DNA from: Comamonadaceae bacterium
Lineage (GTDB): Bacteria; Pseudomonadota; Gammaproteobacteria; Burkholderiales; Burkholderiaceae_C
Length of the DNA: 5,032 nt
Assembly: GCA_947478935.1 (NCBI GenBank)
Contig: CANJXV010000205.1
Location: forward strand, 1-5,032
Direction of reading: 5' to 3'
Position 1 is the first letter of the stretch. Each line of letters opens with the position of its first letter. The position numbers were made by a program, and so were the translations under genes. The notes below the pieces were generated by a model that was not told the origin of the DNA, did not search any database, and saw only the letters and a program-made list of their open reading frames with translations. Of this stretch, positions 1 to 5,032 are shown piece after piece.

Positions 1-1
1 C

Positions 2-337
2 CAAGGCACAGTCGACGTAGCCGCCAACTGGTGGAACAATGAGAACGACTCCGAGATGATCCGCATGGCCGACAAGGGCATGGTCAAGCGCGAAGACTTC
101 CGCATCATCTACAAGTCGGACCAAATCGTGAACTCGCCTGTTGCCTACCTGGACAGCCTGCCCTCTGACTTGAAAAAGAAGATCGAACAAGCTTTCTTTG
201 ACGCACCCAAGAAAGACAAGGCAGCCTTCGAAAAACTCTCAGGCGGCAAAAACGAGCCCTTCCAGACCGTCACCCATGAGGCTTATCTGCCCGTGGTTGC
301 ACTCAACACGTTTGTTGACCAGCTGCGTAAGAAGTAA
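2..337 (+). CDS. phnD: Phosphonate ABC transporter periplasmic substrate-binding protein, C-terminal part (5' end outside window)
   Basis: The reading frame is open from base 2 to a TAA at 335-337, giving the last 111 residues of a protein that begins upstream; an ATG at 56 is internal and not the start. The family captures phosphonates (or phosphate/phosphite analogues) in the periplasm and hands them to the PhnE permease. The segment VDVAAN at visible residues 4-9 matches the (V/A)D(V/I)A(T/A)N strand-loop of PhnD proteins. The later IIYKSDQIVNSPVAYLDSLP matches the family's 'I(I)xxSxxIxxxPxxxxxxLP' hinge and helix, and the tail ending in LRKK is a normal PhnD terminus. A WWNNEND stretch follows the VDVAAN motif and adds two adjacent Trp residues near the usual ligand-facing loop. 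phnE1 starts 6 nt downstream, so the two are co-translated. The ligand (2-aminoethylphosphonate, a methylated analogue or another) cannot be told from this fragment. The signal peptide and N-lobe are not visible. Confidence 0.88.
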   Translation, partial: QGTVDVAANWWNNENDSEMIRMADKGMVKREDFRIIYKSDQIVNSPVAYLDSLPSDLKKKIEQAFFDAPKKDKAAFEKLSGGKNEPFQTVTHEAYLPVVALNTFVDQLRKK

Positions 338-343
338 GCAAGC

Positions 344-1201
344 GTGAATTCGCCAAGCACCAGAAGCCAAGCCTACGCGCAAGCGGTGGCGGCCAAGCGC
401 CGCCACATCTTGCTGGGTTTGCTGGTGCTGGGCGTGTCCGTCCTGTTTGCAGGACAGATCGCCGAGATATCGGCCTCCAAGTTTCTGGACAATATCGGAA
501 GTTTTACCAGCTACTTCTATCGCATCGCGCACCTGGAGAACGGGCAATGGGTGATCAGCGACCCGGCTGAGTGGTTTTGGGGCTGGAAAAAATGGTTGGC
601 CCTCATGGGTGAGACCTTGCTGATGGCCTATGTGGGCACACTGCTGGGTGCCAGCGCCGCGCTGGTGTTGTGCTTTCTGGCCAGCAAAAATATGACGCAC
701 AACACCTGGGTGGTGTTCGCGACACGGCGCTTGATGGAGTTCTCGCGCACCGTGCCCGAGATCGTATTCGCCCTGATTTTTGTCGTGGCCTTCAGTCTGG
801 GGCCGCTACCCGGCATTTTGGCGCTGGCCATTCATACCACGGGCGCTCTGGGCAAGTTGTTTGCCGAAGTCGTCGAAAACGTGGACATGAAACCCGTAGA
901 CGGCGTGTTGGCCACCGGCGGAAGCTGGCTGCACAAGGTGCGCTTTGCGGTGCTGCCGCAAGTGGCCTCCAACTTTGCCAGCTATGCCTTGTTGCGCTTT
1001 GAGATCAATGTACGTGGCGCAGCCGTGCTGGGTTTTGTCGGTGCCGGTGGCATTGGGCAGACGCTGCTGGAAGTGATTCGCAAGTTTTACTACGCCGACG
1101 TGAGCGCTTTGCTAGTGTTGATCATCGCCACGGTGATGCTGATTGACGCGGTCACGGAACGCATACGCCACCGCCTGTTGGGCGAGGAGCGCGCGGGATG
1201 A
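344..1201 (+). CDS. phnE: Phosphonate ABC transporter permease, first copy (PhnE1)
   Basis: This 285-residue inner-membrane protein is a PhnE-family permease, the channel subunit of the PhnCDE importer. After a basic N-terminus there is a membrane segment at about 21-38 and a long periplasmic loop to about 85. A core of hydrophobic segments follows, at about 90-113, 134-152, 154-172, 212-232 and 254-270. The cytoplasmic EAA loop that docks on the ATPase is seen at about 175-206 (E..ENVDMKPVDGVLATGGS, ending VRFAVLPQ), followed by the family's GFVGAGGIG at 230-238. The start is GTG, 6 nt after the phnD stop. It is preceded only by a weak purine stretch (GAAG at 331-334), and no better in-frame ATG lies nearby, so translational coupling to phnD is likely. 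The end overlaps the phnE2 start by 4 nt (ATGA). The length is normal for the family and no damage is seen. It could serve phosphite or phosphate esters instead, but the HD oxygenase downstream favours a phosphonate. Confidence 0.93.
   Translation: MNSPSTRSQAYAQAVAAKRRHILLGLLVLGVSVLFAGQIAEISASKFLDNIGSFTSYFYRIAHLENGQWVISDPAEWFWGWKKWLALMGETLLMAYVGTLLGASAALVLCFLASKNMTHNTWVVFATRRLMEFSRTVPEIVFALIFVVAFSLGPLPGILALAIHTTGALGKLFAEVVENVDMKPVDGVLATGGSWLHKVRFAVLPQVASNFASYALLRFEINVRGAAVLGFVGAGGIGQTLLEVIRKFYYADVSALLVLIIATVMLIDAVTERIRHRLLGEERAG
1185..1189 (+). promoter_or_regulatory. Ribosome binding site for phnE2
   Basis: AGGAG lies inside the end of phnE1, 8 nt before the ATG at 1198. It fixes that ATG as the start of the second permease and shows that, although coupled to phnE1 by the ATGA overlap, phnE2 also has its own strong initiation signal. 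Confidence 0.75.
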
Positions 1202-2049
1202 GCGCCGCTCACACCAAGGCGCAAGATGCCTTGCGCGCGCGTTATCCTCAGCATTTCCAAGCGATGTATCAAGGACGTGCCATTGCGTTCCTGTTTGTAC
1301 TGTTGGCCGTATTGGTGTTTGCTTTTGGCGTGCACAGGTTGGACATGTCGTACGAGCGCATCGTAGGCGGCCTGGGCGAGCTGGGTTCCATGGCTATGCG
1401 CATGATTCCGCCGGACCCCGGGAGCTGGCACCGCGCTGGCATTTACGCTTATGCCATGCTGGAGACGCTGGCCATCGCGCTGCTGGGCACACTCATGGCC
1501 GCCACCGCGGCCTTTCCGCTGGGCTTTTTGGCTGCGCGCAACACCACCATCAACGGCGTCGTGAAGTTTTTCGCCCGGCGCAGTTTTGATACCTTGCGCG
1601 GCGTGGACATTCTGATCTGGGCGCTGATCTGGATTAACGTGGTCGGCCTGGGGCCATTTGCCGGCGTGCTGGCCTTGTTCATGTCGGACCTGGGTATTTT
1701 TGGCAAACTATTTTCTGAGGCGATTGAGGCGGCCGACGATAAGCCGGTCGAGGGTGTTCTTTCAACCGGGGGCTCGTCGTTGGCGGCGGTTCGTTTCGGT
1801 ATCTTGCCGCAGCTTATGCCTGTGCTGCTGAGCCAAGTGCTGTACGCGTTTGAGTCCAACACGCGCAGCGCCTCCATCATCGGGATTGTGGGCGCGGGCG
1901 GCATTGGCTTGATTTTGTCGGAGCAAATTCGAACGCTTGAGTTGCAGGAAATGTCCTTTGTGATTTTGCTGATTTTGGGCACAGTCTCGCTGATCGACTT
2001 AGGTTGTGCCCGCCTGCGTTTCTCCATTATTGGCCCGCGTGCTCTCTGA
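1198..2049 (+). CDS. phnE: Phosphonate ABC transporter permease, second copy (PhnE2)
   Basis: This 283-residue PhnE-family inner-membrane permease is paralogous to the gene before it. Hydrophobic segments lie at about 28-45, 85-113, 134-152, 153-170, 206-218 and 252-268. The EAA loop spans about 173-205 (SEAIEAADDKPVEGVLSTGG, ending VRFGILPQ) and is followed by GIVGAGGIG at 229-237. These match the corresponding parts of PhnE1 nearly residue for residue, while the N-terminal thirds differ strongly. Known family biology is that some PhnCDE systems have two permease genes, expected to form a heterodimer over one PhnC dimer in place of the single-gene homodimer. The ATG overlaps the phnE1 stop and has AGGAG 8 nt upstream. 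The next gene starts 28 nt after its TGA. No frameshift or missing motif is seen. Confidence 0.93.
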   Translation: MSAAHTKAQDALRARYPQHFQAMYQGRAIAFLFVLLAVLVFAFGVHRLDMSYERIVGGLGELGSMAMRMIPPDPGSWHRAGIYAYAMLETLAIALLGTLMAATAAFPLGFLAARNTTINGVVKFFARRSFDTLRGVDILIWALIWINVVGLGPFAGVLALFMSDLGIFGKLFSEAIEAADDKPVEGVLSTGGSSLAAVRFGILPQLMPVLLSQVLYAFESNTRSASIIGIVGAGGIGLILSEQIRTLELQEMSFVILLILGTVSLIDLGCARLRFSIIGPRAL

Positions 2050-2065
2050 TGTGTAAAAAGTTCAC

Positions 2066-2070
2066 AAGGA
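2066..2070 (+). promoter_or_regulatory. Ribosome binding site for the HD-domain gene
   Basis: AAGGA lies 7 nt before the ATG at 2078, in the 28-nt gap after phnE2. It supports this ATG as the start and indicates independent initiation within the same transcript. The gap has no room for a convincing promoter. Confidence 0.75.
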
Positions 2071-2077
2071 AATAGGT

Positions 2078-2638
2078 ATGTCGCTGAGTATTCCAGATAT
2101 CGTGCAGCTATTGAGCAGCCGCGCCACCACCTGGTATGGCCAAGAGGCGGTTAGCCAGCTCGACCATGCGCTGCAATGCGCGCACTTGGCCGAGTTGGCC
2201 AACGAGACGCCGCAGACCGTGGCAGCCGCGTTGTTACACGACTTGGGTCATATGCTGAGCGCCGAGCGCTCGGCGGTACCCGACCAAGACGGCATGCCTA
2301 CCAAAGACGATTTGCACCAGTTCGTAGCCTTGCCGTTTTTGCGCAGCCGGTTTGATGACGCAGTCTTGGAGCCCATCAAACTGCATGTGGATGCCAAGCG
2401 CTATTTGTGTGCGGTGGACGCGGGGTATTGGGATTCACTGTCTGTGGCTTCTAAGCACAGCCTGGAATTACAAGGCGGACGCTTTGACGATGCGCAAGTG
2501 TTAGCCTTTGAAGCCCTACCCTTTTACGCCGAAGCGGTGCGATTGCGACGATATGACGATTTGGCCAAGGTGCCCGGACAGCTTACGCCGCCCCTATCGC
2601 ATTACGCCGATGTGATGCATCAGGTGGCAAGAGCCTAG
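2078..2638 (+). CDS. PhnZ/TmpB-type HD-domain diiron oxygenase candidate (phosphonate-operon-associated HD protein)
   Basis: The 186-residue soluble protein belongs to the HD-domain proteins that travel with phosphonate operons, commonly labelled 'phosphonate degradation associated HDIG domain protein'. Characterised relatives PhnZ and TmpB are mixed-valent diiron oxygenases that use O2 to cleave the C-P bond of a 1-hydroxy-phosphonate made by a partner Fe(II)/2-oxoglutarate enzyme, releasing phosphate. Visible here are H30, the HD pair H54-D55 in LLHDLGH, H58, H80, H103 with K107 in the HVDAKRYL motif, and a late acid in the RRYDDLAK motif (D160/D161). Y20 and E23, in WYGQEAVSQLDHALQCA, match the Tyr/Glu pair that in PhnZ gates the iron site on substrate binding. 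The YWDSLSxAS and SLELQGG stretches also resemble PhnZ. PhnZ positions are recalled, not aligned. It sits 28 nt after phnE2 and is clearly the last gene of the transport operon. A hydrolase role for the HD fold is the main alternative. The exact substrate is unknown and no partner dioxygenase lies in the window. Confidence 0.85.
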   Translation: MSLSIPDIVQLLSSRATTWYGQEAVSQLDHALQCAHLAELANETPQTVAAALLHDLGHMLSAERSAVPDQDGMPTKDDLHQFVALPFLRSRFDDAVLEPIKLHVDAKRYLCAVDAGYWDSLSVASKHSLELQGGRFDDAQVLAFEALPFYAEAVRLRRYDDLAKVPGQLTPPLSHYADVMHQVARA

Positions 2639-2684
2639 GCCCGGATCGCTTGGCGCTGCGTGCACCACACAGTAGTTTAAAAAT
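2639..2684. other. Convergent intergenic gap, no clear terminator
   Basis: Forty-six bases separate the stop of the HD-domain gene from the stop of the phosphatase gene on the opposite strand. The left half is GC-rich and the right half AT-rich (TTTAAAAATTCAAGG). I looked for a hairpin with a T-run in either direction and found only stems of about 3-6 bp without a proper T-tract, so how the two facing transcripts end is not visible. Confidence 0.5.
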
Positions 2685-3215
2685 TCAAGGTTCAAAAGCC
2701 TCAATATAGGCTTCTTGTTTGTGGGTCTCTATGGCACCAATACGGTATTGGCGCACCTGCGCTACTGCCGCCTCGCTGCTCCAGCCCCAGGCCTTGAAAA
2801 GCGTTGCAGCCAGCGTTCCCGTGCGGCCCTTGCCATGGGCGCAATGGATCAAGATATTGCCGGCTTGGAGGGCGTCCGTGAGTTTCGGGATAAGGCGAAT
2901 CCAGTTCGCGGTCACGGCCAACGAGGGCACACCAAAGTCCACCACCGGCAACTGCTGCCAAGCAATGCCGTGTATACCCAAATGGTGCGGAAGATTCTTT
3001 GCGCCCAAACGCTGCAGCTCCTTGGTGTCGAGCAAGCTCACGACGGTCTTGACGTCCTGCGCAGCCATCTGCGCCACATCCAACGCCAGTTGCCGCTCCG
3101 ACTCGGCGCTGTCGACAGCGCCACCCGCGCCAGGACAGGCGGACATACCCACCCGGCCCAACCAGGGCGAGGGTGCGAAATCGATGCTCAAAAGGGTGCT
3201 TGCTCGATAGACCAC
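2685..3215 (-). CDS. CDKN3-like dual-specificity / protein tyrosine phosphatase
   Basis: The 176-residue protein has the cysteine-phosphatase signature IHCAHGKGRTGT at 123-134, with catalytic C125 and R131 (CX5R). D93 in LPVVDFGVP is the expected general acid. GRVGMSACPG at 20-29, VKTVVSLLDTKEL at 55-67 and the IGAIETHKQEAYI tail match bacterial members of the CDKN3-like family. The fold dephosphorylates phospho-Tyr/Ser/Thr proteins or small phosphorylated molecules; the substrate cannot be read from sequence. It is intact and has no signal peptide, so it should be cytoplasmic. The start is uncertain: GTG at 3215 is the only usual start upstream of the conserved region, it lacks a clear Shine-Dalgarno, and the frame stays open to a stop at 3240-3242. 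A nearby ATG at 3222 is in another frame. It lies 47 nt after the BPSS1780-family gene on the same strand, probably in the thrB transcript, and converges with the phn operon. Confidence 0.85.
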   Translation of the reverse strand: MVYRASTLLSIDFAPSPWLGRVGMSACPGAGGAVDSAESERQLALDVAQMAAQDVKTVVSLLDTKELQRLGAKNLPHHLGIHGIAWQQLPVVDFGVPSLAVTANWIRLIPKLTDALQAGNILIHCAHGKGRTGTLAATLFKAWGWSSEAAVAQVRQYRIGAIETHKQEAYIEAFEP

Positions 3216-3262
3216 ACGCCATTGTGCACGGGGTCTAAGCTAAAGCGCAGCGCAGGGCATCT

Positions 3263-4042
3263 TCATGCCAGGTGCACGCTGGGGATGCTGAAGCTGTCCG
3301 CGTAGGTGAAGTAAATCGAGCTGAAAAACATGGCCGCCATCACCATGGCCGTGGGATAGAGCACCAAAGCCACGGCCTCTTCGCTACCGGACAAACCTGC
3401 CACCAACACCACCCCCAGGCCGATGACCATAAAGGCCAGCATCCAGACCAAGCTATAGACGGTGAAGGCGCCGATATTTCGGATGCACGCGATTAGGCTA
3501 AAAAATAGGCTTTTCATGGGGCTGACATTGTCCCAATACACCAGTGCCGGTGCGAACCAAAACAAAAGTGACAAAGGCATATAAAAAATCAGCGCCACCA
3601 TCGTGGCCGCTTCAAAGGCAGGGTCTTGTAAGACCTCGCTGCCCACCGCGCCACCAAACAAATACATTTGCGCGAACTTGCCGCCGTCAGCCAACGCTGA
3701 CAAGCCCAGCACGCCCACAAACCCCAACGCATAGAGTGCGCCCAAAATCATCATGGCGCGCAACTGTTCGCGCCCGGCTCGAAAACCTGCAAGCAACACA
3801 CTGGGCATGGGGAATTGGCCTTTGAGCGCTTCTTGTGTTGCCACCATCAGCCCCAGCGTGGCGCCAGGTAAAAGCGCCAGGGCCAGCACATTACCGATGA
3901 TCGGCACCATAGAGAGCACCGACATCACCGCCATAAAAATAAAGAACAGGCCTGTCAGCGCCAGCGGTTGGCGCAAAAACGTGCGCATGCCCAGTTTGAC
4001 CCAGAGGATGCCTTGGCGGGCGGGAACGATATGAAGTTTCAT
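3263..4042 (-). CDS. BPSS1780-family inner-membrane protein, function unknown
   Basis: The 259-residue protein is strongly hydrophobic, with about six membrane segments at roughly 27-47, 48-69, 97-117, 145-168, 191-217 and 223-246. The N-terminus MKLHIVPARQGILWVKLGMR, then a TFLRQP stretch and a long hydrophobic run, is characteristic of the BPSS1780 family of Burkholderiales membrane proteins. I recognise the family, but no biochemical role is known to me. The ATG is certain from its 4-nt ATGA overlap with the thrB stop, which implies translational coupling; no good Shine-Dalgarno precedes it. Such a protein is commonly found next to thrB in this group of bacteria, so the pairing is conserved, but there is no direct evidence of a link to homoserine or threonine. 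A transporter or envelope role is possible but unsupported by any motif I can see. No truncation is evident. Confidence 0.82.
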   Translation of the reverse strand: MKLHIVPARQGILWVKLGMRTFLRQPLALTGLFFIFMAVMSVLSMVPIIGNVLALALLPGATLGLMVATQEALKGQFPMPSVLLAGFRAGREQLRAMMILGALYALGFVGVLGLSALADGGKFAQMYLFGGAVGSEVLQDPAFEAATMVALIFYMPLSLLFWFAPALVYWDNVSPMKSLFFSLIACIRNIGAFTVYSLVWMLAFMVIGLGVVLVAGLSGSEEAVALVLYPTAMVMAAMFFSSIYFTYADSFSIPSVHLA

Positions 4043-5031
4043 GTAGTGGGGCTGGTGGCGACCGATGGCGCGCTCCAGCTAAGAGGGTGGGCGATGCGCT
4101 GGCGCAGTATGCGCTCAAAGGGGACCGGGTCGTGGGCTTTGAGCATGGCGGCTTGGCGCGGCAGGTGCAAGTCCCACAAACGCGAGAGCCAAAAGCGCAG
4201 CGCAGCTGCACGCAGCATGCTGGCAAACACGGTCGCTTCTGAAGGTTGCAGGGGCCGCACGCTGGTATAGGCCTGCATAAATGCATCGGTGCGGGCTGCA
4301 TCGGCCACACCATTGGCCGTATCCACACACCAGTCGTTCAGGCAGATGGCAATGTCAAACACCCAGGCGTCATTACCGGCGAAGTAAAAATCAAAAAAGC
4401 CTGTCAGCTGGGCGTGGCCATGTGCGTCGGGCGCAAACATCACGTTGTCGCGAAATAGGTCGGCATGGATGGGGCCGCGTGGCAAGTCTGCATATTCCGC
4501 GCTCTGCGCCATGGCCTGCTGCGCGGCTAATTCGCTTTGTAGGAGCGCGCTTTGTTCAGGTGACACAAAGGGCAGTACTTCGGGCACGGTGCGCTGCCAC
4601 CAGTCCAGGCCGCGCAAATTGGGCTGCCGCATGTCAAAGCTGCGCCCGGCCAGGTGCATGCGCGCCAGCATGGCGCCCACCTGCGCGCAGTGCTCGGTGC
4701 CCGGCTGTAATTCGCTTTTGCCCGTCAGCAGGCTTACCACGCAACTGGGTCGGCCTTGCAGGCTATGCAGCAATTGGCCTTGGGCGTTAGCGGCCGGGTC
4801 GGGTACGGGGATGCCGTGCTGGGCCAGGTGGCGCATCAAGCGCAGGTAATAGGGCAATTGCTCGGGGCTTAGGCGCTCGAACAAGGTGAGCACATAGCGC
4901 GCCTGCGCGGTGTCGGCAAAGTAGTTGGTGTTTTCAATGCCCCCGGCGCAGCCCTCCAGACGAGTCAGCGGCCCCAGTCCCAGGGTTTGAAAATAGGCGT
5001 TGGCCTGGTCGAAGGAAACTTGGGTGTAAAC
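4039..5031 (-). CDS. thrB: Homoserine kinase, type II (APH-fold), missing only its extreme N-terminus
   Basis: ThrB phosphorylates L-homoserine with ATP to O-phosphohomoserine, the substrate of threonine synthase, in the cytoplasm. The frame stays open on the - strand to the window edge. The first visible residues VYTQVSFDQANAYF match the start of this family (usually M(A)VFT or M(A)VYT), so only the initiator Met and perhaps one residue are missing. A GTG at 4893 (visible residue 47) is internal, because GGIENTNYF, the nucleotide-binding region, lies before it. Further on, IHADLFRDN at about 188-196 is the catalytic loop (Asp about 191, Asn about 196). GFFDFYFAGNDAWVFDIAICLNDWC carries the Mg-binding Asp, and the RAAALRFWLSRLWDLHLPR helix is typical of the kinase. 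About 330 residues are visible, slightly above the usual roughly 315-320. The stop overlaps the start of the membrane-protein gene. This is the aminoglycoside-phosphotransferase-like type, not the GHMP type of E. coli. Confidence 0.95.
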   Translation of the reverse strand, partial: VYTQVSFDQANAYFQTLGLGPLTRLEGCAGGIENTNYFADTAQARYVLTLFERLSPEQLPYYLRLMRHLAQHGIPVPDPAANAQGQLLHSLQGRPSCVVSLLTGKSELQPGTEHCAQVGAMLARMHLAGRSFDMRQPNLRGLDWWQRTVPEVLPFVSPEQSALLQSELAAQQAMAQSAEYADLPRGPIHADLFRDNVMFAPDAHGHAQLTGFFDFYFAGNDAWVFDIAICLNDWCVDTANGVADAARTDAFMQAYTSVRPLQPSEATVFASMLRAAALRFWLSRLWDLHLPRQAAMLKAHDPVPFERILRQRIAHPLSWSAPSVATSPTT

Positions 5032-5032
5032 C

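Noticed and set aside
1449..2027. A 192-codon antisense frame inside phnE2
   Set aside because: It lies wholly opposite a well-supported permease and shows the Ser/Pro/Lys-rich composition typical of antisense translation of a membrane protein.
2683..2696. The short direct repeat TTCAAGGTTCAA near the convergent gene ends, considered as a terminator or protein-binding site
   Set aside because: It forms no hairpin and has no T-tract next to a stem, and part of it is the last codons of the phosphatase gene.
2701..3222. A 173-codon - strand frame beginning with ATG at 3222
   Set aside because: It is a frame-shifted shadow of the phosphatase gene, rich in Arg, Gly and Cys and without any family match; only the neighbouring frame holds the CX5R motif.
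2715..3305. A 196-codon open frame on the + strand, longer than the phosphatase gene it overlaps
   Set aside because: It has no recognisable motif and a composition expected from the antisense of a GC-rich gene, whereas the - strand frame carries an intact, ordered phosphatase signature.
3242..4205. A 14-base exact repeat, AAAGCGCAGCGCAG, at 3242-3255 and 4192-4205
   Set aside because: Only two copies, one intergenic and one inside thrB, made of low-complexity GCGCAG steps common in this GC-rich DNA; chance is the simplest explanation.
4039..4893. Starting thrB at the GTG at 4893
   Set aside because: The family's N-terminal sequence, including GGIENTNYF, continues in frame upstream to the window edge, so that codon encodes an internal Val.

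Overview
The window looks like chromosomal DNA of a betaproteobacterium in the order Burkholderiales, probably a Comamonadaceae-type organism (Rhodoferax/Polaromonas/Acidovorax-like). This is inferred from the GC-rich codon use, from a type II (aminoglycoside-phosphotransferase-fold) homoserine kinase, and from the gene after it, a BPSS1780-family membrane protein typical of that group. The placement rests on family recognition from memory; no search was run.

Layout: two gene groups face each other and meet at about 2639-2684. The left group (+ strand, 1-2638) is the 3' part of a phosphonate uptake and breakdown operon. It holds the C-terminal part of a PhnD-type periplasmic phosphonate-binding protein (cut by the window edge), two tandem PhnE-type permeases (phnE1 and phnE2, overlapping by 4 nt), and a small HD-domain protein of the PhnZ/TmpB type. 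The HD protein keeps every residue I can recall as needed for a mixed-valent diiron phosphonate oxygenase. The ATPase (phnC) is presumably upstream of the window, as is any Fe(II)/2-oxoglutarate dioxygenase partner (PhnY/TmpA type); neither is seen here.

The right group (- strand, 5032-2685) reads thrB (homoserine kinase, complete except for the first residue or so), then a polytopic BPSS1780-family membrane protein overlapping thrB by 4 nt, then, after 47 nt, a small CDKN3-like dual-specificity/tyrosine phosphatase with an intact CX5R active site. The three genes are probably co-transcribed.

How they work together: the left group would bind a phosphonate in the periplasm, import it through a PhnE1/PhnE2 heterodimer, and cleave its C-P bond oxidatively, giving inorganic phosphate and a carbon/nitrogen product. 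The right group is a threonine-biosynthesis gene with two passengers of unknown role. No tRNA, rRNA, CRISPR array, insertion sequence or convincing terminator was seen. The most interesting element is the HD oxygenase candidate joined to a dedicated importer, with its substrate and partner enzyme undetermined.
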